Origin: JAGWBJ01 sp964291465
Lineage (GTDB): Bacteria > Chloroflexota > Dehalococcoidia > Lucifugimonadales > JAGWBF01
Direction of reading: 5' to 3'
Assembly (NCBI GenBank): GCA_964291465.2
Contig: OZ219936.1
Coordinates: 237,506-301,505 of the forward strand
Length of the DNA stretch: 64,000 bases
The notes below the pieces were generated by a model. It was not told the origin of the DNA, searched no databases, and worked only from the letters and a program-made list of their open reading frames with translations. This document shows, one piece after another, positions 50,594 through 61,719 of the stretch. Numbering within the stretch: the stretch's first letter is position 1; every line of letters begins with the position of its first letter. A program made the translations under genes and the position numbers.

Positions 50594-51541
50594 ATGGGCG
50601 CATTCGACGAGCTGAAAGTGTTCTGCGGCAACGCCAATCCCAAGCTTGCCCAGTCCGTCTGCGACTACCTGAACATACCCATCGGCAAGGCCGACGTGTT
50701 CAAGTTCAGCAACGACAACACCTTCGTCCGCATACTGGAGAACATCCGCCAACGGGACGTGTTCATCATCCAGTCCACCTGCACCCCGGTGAACGACAAC
50801 CTCATGGAGCTCCTGATACTCATCGACGCCGCCAAGCGGGCCTCCGCGGGCAGGATCACGGCGGTGGTGCCCTACTACGGCTACGGCAGGACGGACAAGA
50901 AGGACCAGCCCAGGGTGCCCATCACCGCCCGGCTGGTGGCCGACCTGCTGACGGCGGCCGGGGCCGACCGGCTGCTGACCATCGACCTGCACGCCGGGCA
51001 GATCCAGGGGTTCTTCAATATACCCGTGGACGAGCTGACGGCGCTGACCACCCTGGGCCGCTACTTCCAGGACAAGGGCCTGGACAACCCGGTGGTGGTG
51101 GCCGTCGACACCGGCATCACCAAGCGGGCCAGGGACATGGCCGAGCTGCTGCAATGCCCCCTGGCCATCATCGAGAAACGGCGCGTCGGCAACGACGACC
51201 ATGCCGAGAGCCTGAACGTCATCGGCGACGTGGAGGGGATGACGGCCCTGACCTTCGACGACGAGGTGAGCACCGGCGGCTCGCTGACCTCGGCTGCAGA
51301 GGCCCTGGCGGGGCGGGGGGTCAAGGAGGTCTACGCCTGCGTCACCCATCCCATCCTCTCCAACCAGGCCCCCTCCCGGGTGGCGGAGAGCCCGCTTACG
51401 GAGCTGGTGGTCACCGACACCATCCCCGTGCCCGAGAACAAGCGAAACGGCAAGATAAACGTCCTGTCCATAGCGCCGTTGCTGGGCGAGGCCATCCGGC
51501 GCATCCACGAGGGGCAGTCGGTGGGGGAGATGTTCAAGTAG
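50594..51541 (+). CDS. prs: Ribose-phosphate pyrophosphokinase (PRPP synthetase)
   Basis: 315 residues from ATG 50594. A GTG at 50579 with GGAGAGG at about 9 bases is an alternative start that adds five residues. The enzyme makes PRPP from ribose-5-phosphate and ATP. Catalytic blocks: VFCGNANPKLAQSV, VVPYYGYGRTDKKDQPR (usual YARQDRK), LTIDLHAGQIQGFF, and the PRPP loop as DDEVSTGGS (usual DDMIDTGGT). The substitutions are conservative, and the enzyme is probably active. It starts a prs-secA-polX-unknown-ADP-ribosylglycohydrolase run on the plus strand. Confidence 0.95.
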   Translation: MGAFDELKVFCGNANPKLAQSVCDYLNIPIGKADVFKFSNDNTFVRILENIRQRDVFIIQSTCTPVNDNLMELLILIDAAKRASAGRITAVVPYYGYGRTDKKDQPRVPITARLVADLLTAAGADRLLTIDLHAGQIQGFFNIPVDELTALTTLGRYFQDKGLDNPVVVAVDTGITKRARDMAELLQCPLAIIEKRRVGNDDHAESLNVIGDVEGMTALTFDDEVSTGGSLTSAAEALAGRGVKEVYACVTHPILSNQAPSRVAESPLTELVVTDTIPVPENKRNGKINVLSIAPLLGEAIRRIHEGQSVGEMFK

Positions 51542-51551
51542 GGGAGCCCGT

Positions 51552-54188
<2,637 letters not shown>

Positions 54189-54210
54189 GGCCTCCCCCAA
54201 CCCGATCCCC

Positions 54211-55974
54211 ATGTCCAGCACCAACGACCAGATAGCCGGCCTGTTCGACGACATGGCCACCCTTCTCCAGATGAAGGGAGACAGCATCTTCAAGGTGCGC
54301 GCCTACCAGCGGGCGGCGCGCACGGTGGAGCAGCTCCCCATGTCCCTGGAGAAGGCGGTCCGCGAGGGCGAGGACCTCAAGGCCATCCCCGGCATCGGCG
54401 ACGCCATCAGCAAGAAGATCCAGGAGATGGTGACCACCGGCCGGGTGGATGCCTACGAACGCCTCAAGGGCGAGCTTCCCAAGGGGTCCCTCACCTTCAT
54501 GAACATTCCCGGGGTGGGGCCGAAGACGGCGGTGCTCATAGCGCGGGAGACGGGCGCCGGGACGGTGGAGGAGCTGGAGCAGGCCATCCTGCAGGGACGC
54601 CTGGCCGACGTCCCTCGCATGGGCGAGAAGACGGCCCAGAACATCCTCCTCCACGTGCGCCGCATGCGCAGCAAGAAGAGCCGTGTTCCCATCGGCGCCG
54701 CGCTCCCCATGGCCGAGGAGATCATCTCCCAGCTCCGTCAGGCCTGCCCCGGCCTGGACAGGGTCAGCCCCGCCGGCAGCCTTCGCAGGTCCAAGGAGAC
54801 GGTGGGGGACATCGACATCATGGGCACATCCGACGACCCCGAGGCCGTCATGGACGCCCTGGTGGCGCTTCCCCAGGTGCGGGAGGTGTTGGGCCACGGC
54901 GGCAAGAAGTCCAGCGTCGTGGTCCAGTCCGGCCTCCAGATCGACCTTCGCATGGTGGACGCCGACTCGTGGGGCGCAATGCTCCAGTACTTCACGGGAA
55001 GCCAGCAGCACTCCATCCTGCTCAGGGACTACGCCAACCAGCAGGGCCTGTCCCTGAACGAGTACGGCATCAGCGACCTGGAGTCGGGCGCCCTGGAGAA
55101 GCAGGCCGACGAAGAGGGCTTCTACCGGCGGCTGGGGCTTCCCCTGATACCGCCGGAGATCAGGGAGGGGATGTGGGAGCTGGACCTGGCGCGGGAGGGA
55201 CGGCTTCCGCGGCTCGTCGAGCTTGGCGACCTCCGGGGAGACCTCCACGTCCACTCCGACTGGACCGACGGCGCAGACTCGCTGGAGGCGATGGTCCGCG
55301 CCGCCGCCGCCTCGGGGTTGGAGTACGTCGCCATTACCGACCGCTCCCCGGGACGGGGGACCTCCGCCGGCCTGTCATCCAAGGACCTCTTGGAGCAGGT
55401 CCGGGCCCTGACATCCCTCGGGAAACGGTGCGGTATCCACGTCTTGACGGGGTGCGAGGTCGAGATACTCCCCGACGGCTCTTTGGACCACCCCGAGAAA
55501 GTCCTCCGGCAGCTCGACATAGTCGTCGCCTCGGTCCATACCGCCCTGGGCCAGAGTCCGGCGGAGATGACGCGGCGCATCGTCAGGGCCATGGACGACC
55601 CCAACGTCGACGTCGTGGGCCACCCCACGTGCCGCACGGCCGGGGCCCGGGAGTCCGAGGGCGTGGACGTGGAGGCCCTGTTCGCCGCCGCCGCGGCCAC
55701 GGGCACGGCCCTGGAGATCAACGGAAACCCCGACCGGCTGGACCTCAAGGACAGCCACGTACAGAGAGCCGTGGCCCTGGAAGTGCCCCTGGCCATCGGG
55801 AGCGACGCCCGTTGCATCCCCGACCTGGCCCACGTCCGGTTCGGTGTCGCCATGGCCCGCCGCGGGTGGTGTGAGTCCCGGCACATCCTCAACACCCTTC
55901 CCCTGGCGGACCTCCTGGCCTACCTGAGTACCCCGAAACCCCACCGCCGTTCCCTGCTCGCGGGGCACGGCTAG
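54211..55974 (+). CDS. polX: DNA polymerase X family protein with PHP domain
   Basis: 587 residues. The polymerase beta-like part has two helix-hairpin-helix blocks (LKAIPGIGDAISKKI, and MNIPGVGPKTAVLIA), then the nucleotidyltransferase core with PAGSLRRSKETVGDIDIMG (metal-binding Asp pair) and LQIDLRMVDADSWGAML. The C-terminal PHP domain starts GDLHVHSDWTDGADSL, with TGCEVEILPDGSLD, VVASVHTAL, VDVVGHPTCR and AIGSDARCIPD metal ligands. Such bacterial PolX enzymes fill small gaps and have 3'-5' exonuclease activity from PHP. It follows secA by 22 bp with a weak ribosome-binding site. Confidence 0.95.
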   Translation: MSSTNDQIAGLFDDMATLLQMKGDSIFKVRAYQRAARTVEQLPMSLEKAVREGEDLKAIPGIGDAISKKIQEMVTTGRVDAYERLKGELPKGSLTFMNIPGVGPKTAVLIARETGAGTVEELEQAILQGRLADVPRMGEKTAQNILLHVRRMRSKKSRVPIGAALPMAEEIISQLRQACPGLDRVSPAGSLRRSKETVGDIDIMGTSDDPEAVMDALVALPQVREVLGHGGKKSSVVVQSGLQIDLRMVDADSWGAMLQYFTGSQQHSILLRDYANQQGLSLNEYGISDLESGALEKQADEEGFYRRLGLPLIPPEIREGMWELDLAREGRLPRLVELGDLRGDLHVHSDWTDGADSLEAMVRAAAASGLEYVAITDRSPGRGTSAGLSSKDLLEQVRALTSLGKRCGIHVLTGCEVEILPDGSLDHPEKVLRQLDIVVASVHTALGQSPAEMTRRIVRAMDDPNVDVVGHPTCRTAGARESEGVDVEALFAAAAATGTALEINGNPDRLDLKDSHVQRAVALEVPLAIGSDARCIPDLAHVRFGVAMARRGWCESRHILNTLPLADLLAYLSTPKPHRRSLLAGHG

Positions 55975-55989
55975 CCTGGGAAGCCGCTC

Positions 55990-56718
55990 ATGGCCAAGAG
56001 CCCCGGCGACGAGGATGCACCCGACCCAAGGCCCGGTGTGCCGGCCACCGGCGAGCCCGAGGCCGTTGTCCACCTCCGCAGGGCGGTCCACGGTGGCACG
56101 CCCTGGCATGAGGCCCTCCTCGAAGCGGTGGGTATGTGGACCCTCCCCGAGGAGCACCACCGGGGCAGGACCTACCGCTACCTGATCCGGGACGAGGCAT
56201 TCGACTGGCTCCTGCTGGCCGAGCGTCTGTGCGGCGAGCTGGACGGCCTGGTCTCGGACGACGACAAGGAACGCCTCCTCTTCGAGGGAGAGCTGCCCGA
56301 CGGGATCAGCGCCGCCCGGTTTCGAGACTACCTGGGCTACAACAAGCACCGGGCCTTCCTCAACTTCTGGTACGGCGTGGTGGTCGAGGAGGCCCTGCAG
56401 CTCGCCGTGGAGGAGGAGGTCCGAAAGCAGCACCGGGCCCGGGGCTTCCCCGACAGCGAGGACCTGGTGGAGCAGGCCTTCATGCGGCTGTACGGCGAGA
56501 CCAGGACCGACCTGCTGAAGGAGTACGTCAAGGGACAGGGCAAGCCCAGCGGCCGGTCGGTGAACGTCACCGAGATGAAGGAGTTCACCTACGGCCTCTT
56601 CAAGCGCAGGGTGGAGATATGGGACCCGGCCCGGGTCGCCTCGGACACCAAGAAGGGCCTGGTCAGGCTGGATGCGCTGCGGACGTCCATCCTCAGGCAC
56701 GAGGCCCAGGCTTCTTGA
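55990..56718 (+). CDS. Unknown, charged, helical protein
   Basis: 242 residues, no signal or membrane segment. After a disordered start (MAKSPGDEDAPDPRPG) the chain has VVHLRRAVHGGTPWHEALLEAVGMWTLPEE, then YLIRDEAFDWLLLAERLCGELDGLV and YLGYNKHRAFLNFWYGVVVEEALQLAVEEEVR. The C-terminus is also helical (DTKKGLVRLDALRTSI). I do not recognise a family. It is the fourth gene of the prs-secA-polX run, 15 bp after polX, and its stop overlaps the next start by TTGA, so it is probably translated together with the ADP-ribosylglycohydrolase. Confidence 0.82.
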   Translation: MAKSPGDEDAPDPRPGVPATGEPEAVVHLRRAVHGGTPWHEALLEAVGMWTLPEEHHRGRTYRYLIRDEAFDWLLLAERLCGELDGLVSDDDKERLLFEGELPDGISAARFRDYLGYNKHRAFLNFWYGVVVEEALQLAVEEEVRKQHRARGFPDSEDLVEQAFMRLYGETRTDLLKEYVKGQGKPSGRSVNVTEMKEFTYGLFKRRVEIWDPARVASDTKKGLVRLDALRTSILRHEAQAS

Positions 56719-57656
56719 CGACAACCACGACGACACGGGACCGTTTTCGCGGCTGCCTGCTGGGGCTGGCCGCGGGTGACGCCCTGGGCGTTGCGCTGGA
56801 GTTCCGGGCCCCCGGCACATTTGGGCCCATCGACGACATGGTCGGCGGCGGGCCCTTCGGCCTGAAGCCCGGCCAGTGGACCGACGACACGTCGATGGCC
56901 CTGTGCCTGGCCGCCAGCCTCATCGAGACCGGCGGCTTCGACCCCATGGACCAGATGCGGCGCTACCTGCGTTGGCGTGAGGAGGGGTACCTCTCCTCGA
57001 CGGGGTCATGCTTCGACATAGGCAACACCGTCGCAAGCGCCCTGTCGCGCTTCCAGCGGACCGGTGAGCCGTACTCGGGCTCCTCCGACGCCCACTCCGC
57101 GGGGAACGGCTCACTGATGCGGCTGGCCCCGGTGCCCATGTACTTCGCCGCCGAGCCCGCCGAGGCCATCCGCCGGAGCGTCGACAGCTCCAGGACCACC
57201 CACGGGGCCCAAGAGGCGGTCGACGCTTGCCGATACTTCTCCGGCCTGCTCGTGGGCGCCTTGCACGGCATCGACAAGGGGACCCTTCTCTCCCCCGGGT
57301 ATTGCCCTGTCGAGGGCCTGTGGGAGAGGAGCCCGCTGGCGGAGAAGATTGCCGAGGTCGCCGAGGGATCGTTCAAGGACCGGGAGCCTCCGGAGATCGA
57401 GGGGTCGGGTTACGTCGTCAAATCGCTGGAGGCGGCCCTCTGGGCCTTTCACCGGTCCCGGGACTTTCGGGAGGGGGCCCTCCTGGCGGCCAACCTGGGG
57501 GATGACGCGGATACCACCGCCGCGATCTACGGCCAAATCGCCGGGGCCCACTACGGGGCCGCGGGAGTCCCGGAGGAATGGCGGCAACGGCTTACGATGA
57601 CGGCGGAGATCACCTCGATGGCCGACAGACTCTACGACCACGCGCGTCCCGGCTAG
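56715..57656 (+). CDS. ADP-ribosylglycohydrolase family protein
   Basis: 313 residues from TTG 56715, overlapping the upstream stop as TTGA (translational coupling). The family removes ADP-ribose from proteins or nucleic acids using two Mg ions. FRGCLLGLAAGDALGVALEF, then KPGQWTDDTSMALCLAASL (TDD metal ligands), SAGNGSLMRLAPVPM and LLAANLGDDADTTAAIYGQIAGAHYG (DDADT) are all conserved. It is usual length. The target of the reaction is unknown; DraG-like nitrogenase regulation is unlikely as no nif genes are near. Convergent with valS, 14 bp away. Confidence 0.93.
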   Translation: MTTTTTTRDRFRGCLLGLAAGDALGVALEFRAPGTFGPIDDMVGGGPFGLKPGQWTDDTSMALCLAASLIETGGFDPMDQMRRYLRWREEGYLSSTGSCFDIGNTVASALSRFQRTGEPYSGSSDAHSAGNGSLMRLAPVPMYFAAEPAEAIRRSVDSSRTTHGAQEAVDACRYFSGLLVGALHGIDKGTLLSPGYCPVEGLWERSPLAEKIAEVAEGSFKDREPPEIEGSGYVVKSLEAALWAFHRSRDFREGALLAANLGDDADTTAAIYGQIAGAHYGAAGVPEEWRQRLTMTAEITSMADRLYDHARPG

Positions 57657-57670
57657 CGCCGACCGGCGGG

Positions 57671-60385
57671 TCATTCGCCCAGCTGGGAGAGGACCTCCTG
57701 CAGCCGGCGTTCCCGCTCCTGCAGGGACCCGAGCCTCTCCCGCTCCCGCTCCACCACCTCCTCGGGGGCCCTGCCACTGAATTTCGGGTTGCTCAGGAGG
57801 CCGCTGACCCGACCGAGGTTCGTCCTGCACTCCTCCAGCTCCCTCCCCAGCCTGGTCCTCTCGGCGGACACGTCCACCACGCCGGCCAGGGGCAGCCGGA
57901 CCACCAGCGGGTCCACCACCAGGGTCATGGAGTGCCCCGCCGGCCCCTCGGCCGCCGCGTCCACGATACGCAGGGGCTCCACCCGCGCCAGGGTCCGGAT
58001 GGCGGGCGACTCCTGGACCACCACGTCTCGGAGGCCGTTGGCCTCCACGGCGGCCTCCAGGAACTGGGCCGCCGGTATCCGGAGCTGGGCACGGGCGTTG
58101 CGTATGGCCCGGACCATCTGGACCAGGGCCCTCATCTCCCGCTCCGCCTGGGGGTCCACTTGGCCCGGGTCCGCCGCAGGATAGGCCGCTACCATGATGG
58201 ACGCCGGAGGGTCGCCCTCCGCGGGCAGCCGCCGGAGGAGGGCCTGCCACAGCTCCTCGGTGATGAAGGGCATGAACGGATGCAGCAGGCGGAGGGTGCG
58301 CTCCAGCACGTGGGCCAAGACCCTCAGGGGGCTCCCGTCCCCATCGCGCAGCCTGACCTTGGCCATCTCGATGTACCAGTCGCAGAACTCCCCCCACAGG
58401 AACTCGTACATGACCCTCTGGGCCTCGCCCAGCTCGTAGGTCTTCAGGTTGTCTCCCACGGAGGCGATGGTCACGTTCAGCCGGTGGAGGATCCAGCGGT
58501 CCTGCCGGTGGTCCACGCCGCGCGGGTCGGACCACCCCTCCAGGGACTGGGCATCCGCTCCGTCCAGGCTCGTCATCACGAACCGGGCGGCGTTCCACAG
58601 CTTGTTGGCAAAGTTGCGGCCGGCCTCCAGCTTCGACTCGCCCACCCGCAGGTCGTTCCCGGGGGCCGTCCCCGTCGTCAACGCGAAGCGTATGGCGTCG
58701 GTCCCGAACTCGTCGATGAGCTCCAGCGGGTCGAGGACGTTGCCCTTGGTCTTGCTCATCTTGACGCCCTGGGTATCCCGGATGAGCCCGTGCAGGAACA
58801 CCGTATGGAAGGGCTCCCGGCCCGTGTTGGCCAGGCCCAGCATTATCATGCGGGCCACCCAGAAGAACAGGATGTCGTAGCCCGTCTCCATGACGAAGGA
58901 GTCGTGGCCGCCGTCCTCCGGCCGGAACCCCGCCCCGGGATAGAACCGCGCCATGTCGTCGGTGTCCCCGGGCCAGCCAAGGGTGGAGTGGGGCCACAGC
59001 CCGGAGCTGAACCAGGTGTCCAGCACGTCGGGGTCCTGCTCCAGGTTCGCGGAACCGCACTCGGCGCAGGCCTCGGGGTCCTCGACCCGGACGGTGAGCG
59101 CCCTGCAGTCGCCGCAATACCACACCGGGATGCGGTGCCCCCACCAGAGCTGGCGGCTGATGCACCAGTCCCGTATGTTCTCCAGCCAGTTCAGGTAGAC
59201 GCGGGTGAAACGGTCCGGCACGATCCGTACCCGCCCCTCGTGCACCGCGGCGTAGGCCCGGCCAGCTATGGAGCCCGCGTCGTCGTGCTTGCCCACGTCC
59301 ATGAACCACTGGGTGCTGACCAAGGGCTCCACAACCGTCTTGCACCGCTGGCAGTGGCCCACCGAGTGGGTGTACTCCTCGGTCCGCTCCAGGAGCCCCT
59401 CAGACTCGAGCTGGGCGACCACGGCGTCCCGCGCTTCGAACCGCTCGATGCCCCGGTAGGGACCCGCATCGGCGGTCATGCCGCCGTCCTGGCCGACGAC
59501 GGTTATCACCGCCAGGCCATGGCGCCGGCCGATGTCGAAGTCCACCGGGTCGTGCCCGGGGGTGACCTTCAGGGCGCCGGTGCCGAACTCGGGGTCTATC
59601 GCCTCGTCGGGGACGATGGGGACCGGCCTGCCCACGATGGGCAGCGTCACGTCCTTGCCGATCATCTCGCCGTAGCGGGGGTCTTCCGGATGTACGGCCA
59701 CTCCGGTGTCGCCCAGCATGGTCTCCGGGCGGGTGGTTGCGACCACCACGTGTCCGCCGCCCAAGGCCAGGGGATATCTTATGTAGTACAGGCGTCCCTC
59801 TCGTTCCTCGTGCTCCACCTCCAGGTCCGATAGGGCCGTGGAGCACCGGGGACACCAGTTGATGATCCTCTCTCCCCGGTAGATGAGGCCCCTGTCGTAC
59901 AGGTCCACGAAGGTGGTGCGGACGGCCCTGCTGGGCCCCGGGTCCAGAGTAAACCGCAAGCGCGACCAGTCGCAGGACGCCCCCAGGCGCTTGTGCTGCT
60001 CGTCTATGGCGTTGCCGTACTCATGGACCCACTCCCAGACCCGCTCCACGAACCTCTCCCTGCCCAGCTCCTGGCGGCTGGTGCCCTCCCGGGCGAGCTG
60101 CTGCTCCACCACCCACTGGGTCGCGATGCCGGCGTGGTCCTTGCCGGGCAGCCATAGGGTCGCGTCGCCCATCATGCGGTGCCACCGGCACAGCACGTCC
60201 TCCACGGCCGCGGTCAAGGCGTGGCCAAGATGGAGCTGGCCGGTCACGTTGGGCGGGGGCATGATGACCACGAAGGGCCTCTTGTCCGGGTCGGATGAGG
60301 GAGCAAAGTAGCCTTGCTCCAGCCAGGTGTCGTAGATCCGGCCCTCGACCTCCGCCGGATTGTACGCTTTGGGTATCTCCGTCAT
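57671..60385 (-). CDS. valS: Valyl-tRNA synthetase
   Basis: 904 residues. The enzyme charges tRNA-Val. The class I HIGH motif is in PPPNVTGQLHLGHALT and KMSKS in GVKMSKTKGNVLDPLELI. The editing domain has GDTGVAVHPEDPRY with TTRPETML before it. LWWGHRIPVWYCGDC and a Cys-rich pair AECGSANLEQD suggest a zinc-binding site. The end is a coiled coil (RTRLGRELEECRTNLGR, then EERERRLQEVLSQLGE-like). Starts at ATG 60385; a cupin gene lies 58 bp upstream. Confidence 0.97.
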   Translation of the reverse strand: MTEIPKAYNPAEVEGRIYDTWLEQGYFAPSSDPDKRPFVVIMPPPNVTGQLHLGHALTAAVEDVLCRWHRMMGDATLWLPGKDHAGIATQWVVEQQLAREGTSRQELGRERFVERVWEWVHEYGNAIDEQHKRLGASCDWSRLRFTLDPGPSRAVRTTFVDLYDRGLIYRGERIINWCPRCSTALSDLEVEHEEREGRLYYIRYPLALGGGHVVVATTRPETMLGDTGVAVHPEDPRYGEMIGKDVTLPIVGRPVPIVPDEAIDPEFGTGALKVTPGHDPVDFDIGRRHGLAVITVVGQDGGMTADAGPYRGIERFEARDAVVAQLESEGLLERTEEYTHSVGHCQRCKTVVEPLVSTQWFMDVGKHDDAGSIAGRAYAAVHEGRVRIVPDRFTRVYLNWLENIRDWCISRQLWWGHRIPVWYCGDCRALTVRVEDPEACAECGSANLEQDPDVLDTWFSSGLWPHSTLGWPGDTDDMARFYPGAGFRPEDGGHDSFVMETGYDILFFWVARMIMLGLANTGREPFHTVFLHGLIRDTQGVKMSKTKGNVLDPLELIDEFGTDAIRFALTTGTAPGNDLRVGESKLEAGRNFANKLWNAARFVMTSLDGADAQSLEGWSDPRGVDHRQDRWILHRLNVTIASVGDNLKTYELGEAQRVMYEFLWGEFCDWYIEMAKVRLRDGDGSPLRVLAHVLERTLRLLHPFMPFITEELWQALLRRLPAEGDPPASIMVAAYPAADPGQVDPQAEREMRALVQMVRAIRNARAQLRIPAAQFLEAAVEANGLRDVVVQESPAIRTLARVEPLRIVDAAAEGPAGHSMTLVVDPLVVRLPLAGVVDVSAERTRLGRELEECRTNLGRVSGLLSNPKFSGRAPEEVVERERERLGSLQERERRLQEVLSQLGE

Positions 60386-60443
60386 GGCTCCCCGCTCTGT
60401 GCTCTAGAGGTTCCCCAGAGGGTCCCGGTCATTCTAGTCCGCC

Positions 60444-60809
60444 TCAGTCATCCAGGGCAACCACCATGAACACCCGCACCTCCGACCCCACGACCCGGGT
60501 GGTGTGACCCCTCCCCGTGAGGTCCTCCACCAGAAGGACCGTGCCGGGCCCGAAGCGGCGTGTCTTGCCGTCCTCGGGCGTCACCTCGATCTCGCCGGAC
60601 AGGGTCACAGTGTACTGCCGTCGAGGCGGGGTGTGAAAGTCCTGGAAGTGGCCCGGGGGAGACCTGCGGAAGGCCACCTCCGTGGCGCGGCTGAAGGGAG
60701 TCGCCTCCAGGGCGCCCTCGGGGTCCGCCGACGCCCCGAATGGCGGCTCGATGTCCTCGACGTGGGACAGGCCATCCTCACCCACGTATATCCTCGCAAA
60801 GGTGGCCAT
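60444..60809 (-). CDS. Small cupin-like protein, copy 1
   Basis: 121 residues. A cupin-type beta-barrel pattern is visible: EVAFRRSPPGHFQDFHTPPRRQYTVTLSGEIEVTPEDG, then FGPGTVLLVEDLTGRGHTTRVVGSEVRVFMV. The HTPPRRQY motif and the later GHTTR contain likely metal ligands. It is clearly related to the next gene upstream (60912-61247): RRQYxxTLxGxxE, DLTGxGHTTRxVGSE are shared. No catalytic assignment is possible. GGAGG is 4-5 bases before ATG. It may share a transcript with valS. Confidence 0.82.
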   Translation of the reverse strand: MATFARIYVGEDGLSHVEDIEPPFGASADPEGALEATPFSRATEVAFRRSPPGHFQDFHTPPRRQYTVTLSGEIEVTPEDGKTRRFGPGTVLLVEDLTGRGHTTRVVGSEVRVFMVVALDD

Positions 60810-60837
60810 CGCTCCTCCTAACTGATAGGGGCTACAG

Positions 60838-60865
60838 GTAGGGGCGCATGGTTATGCGCCCCTAC
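60838..60865. repeat. Perfect 12-bp hairpin between the two cupin genes
   Basis: GTAGGGGCGCAT (60838-60849), loop GGTT, and the exact complement to 60865. It resembles the dispersed GTAGGGGC/GCCCCTAC-type intergenic repeats of many genomes. There is no T-run on either side; it might still stabilise or attenuate the minus-strand transcript. Confidence 0.75.
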
Positions 60866-60911
60866 GTTCCAGACTCCCTTGTACGCGGCGGGTTTCCCCA
60901 GTCCGGGGCGG

Positions 60912-61247
60912 TCAGGCCAGAGGCACCGCCACCGACAGCCGGGTCTCGCTGCCCACGATGCGCGTGGTGTGCCCCTTGCCCGTAAGGTCCTCCGCCAGCA
61001 TCACGTCTCCCGGGCCGAGCACCTTCGAGGTGCCGTCCCCCAGGCCGATCTCCACGTATCCCGCCAGCGTGATGACGTACTGTCGCCTGGGGGCCACGTG
61101 AAAGTCGATGAACTCCCCCGGCTCGGACTGCCGAAATGTGATGCCGGTGGCCGCCTGCATCGGCGAGGCCTCCACTGGGCCCGTGGGCGGCCGCAGCTCT
61201 TCAAAGTGGGACTGGCCGTCGTCCCCGGAGTACAGTCTCCACATCAT
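60912..61247 (-). CDS. Small cupin-like protein, copy 2
   Basis: 111 residues. Same layout as copy 1: GITFRQSEPGEFIDFHVAPRRQYVITLAGYVEIGLGDG, then LGPGDVMLAEDLTGKGHTTRIVGSETRLSV. The likely metal ligands are FHVAPRRQY and GHTTR. The two copies share roughly half of their residues by eye over about 85 positions. AAGGAG is 7 bases before the first ATG of MMWRLY. It is 12 bp downstream of hicA and may be in the same transcript as the hydantoinase and HicBA genes. Confidence 0.82.
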   Translation of the reverse strand: MMWRLYSGDDGQSHFEELRPPTGPVEASPMQAATGITFRQSEPGEFIDFHVAPRRQYVITLAGYVEIGLGDGTSKVLGPGDVMLAEDLTGKGHTTRIVGSETRLSVAVPLA

Positions 61248-61259
61248 CGTTCGGCTCCT

Positions 61260-61484
61260 TCAGAGCAGGTCCAGGAAATCTTCAACGCTCAGTCCTGCGC
61301 CATCAAGAATCGTCGCCAAGGTCCCCGTGTCGATTCTGCGGTGAGCTGGGACTACCACCTGTGCGAAGGGACGATCACGTCGCAGGACTATGTGACTTCC
61401 CTTCTGGCGCTTGATGTAGAATCCTCCCCGCCCGAGAGCCCGGATTACTCGGCCAAACGGCAGGTCACGAGGAAGTCGGCCCAC
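61260..61484 (-). CDS. hicA: HicA-type mRNA interferase toxin
   Basis: 74 residues from GTG 61484, directly after the hicB stop. HicA is a dsRBD-fold RNase. FGRVIRALGRGGFYIKRQKGSHIVLRR carries the conserved catalytic His31 in GSH, and RIDTGTLATILDGAGLSVEDF is the common C-terminal half. The antitoxin gene hicB lies directly upstream, an order opposite to the more usual hicA-hicB. Its downstream gene is a cupin. Confidence 0.92.
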   Translation of the reverse strand: MGRLPRDLPFGRVIRALGRGGFYIKRQKGSHIVLRRDRPFAQVVVPAHRRIDTGTLATILDGAGLSVEDFLDLL

Positions 61485-61703
61485 TTACTGAGGAACCTCT
61501 ACCTCCACGGTTTCTCTTCCGATCTCGGTAGGGACGGGCAGCCCATCTTCCAGCAGGGCCTCAACGTAGGCCTCCATGGCCTCTTTGATATTGTCAAGCA
61601 CCTCGGGCTTTGTCTCCGCCTGAGACACGCACCCTTTCAGGGCGGGACAGTACGCCACGTACCCCGACTCTCTGCCCTCCTCCAGTATAACCGTGTACCT
61701 CAT
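61485..61703 (-). CDS. hicB: HicB-type antitoxin (short form)
   Basis: 72 residues. Partial RNase H-like fold: YTVILEEGRESGYVAYCPALKGCVSQAETKPEVLDNIKEAMEAYVEAL, the HicB signature. It stops after VEVEVPQ and lacks the C-terminal helix-turn-helix or ribbon-helix-helix that longer HicB proteins use for DNA binding. So autoregulation may need another factor or HicA itself. The gene starts 16 bp after the hydantoinase gene stop and is therefore probably cotranscribed with it, and it abuts hicA. Confidence 0.92.
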   Translation of the reverse strand: MRYTVILEEGRESGYVAYCPALKGCVSQAETKPEVLDNIKEAMEAYVEALLEDGLPVPTEIGRETVEVEVPQ

Positions 61704-61719
61704 GTAGAGTTACGTCACC

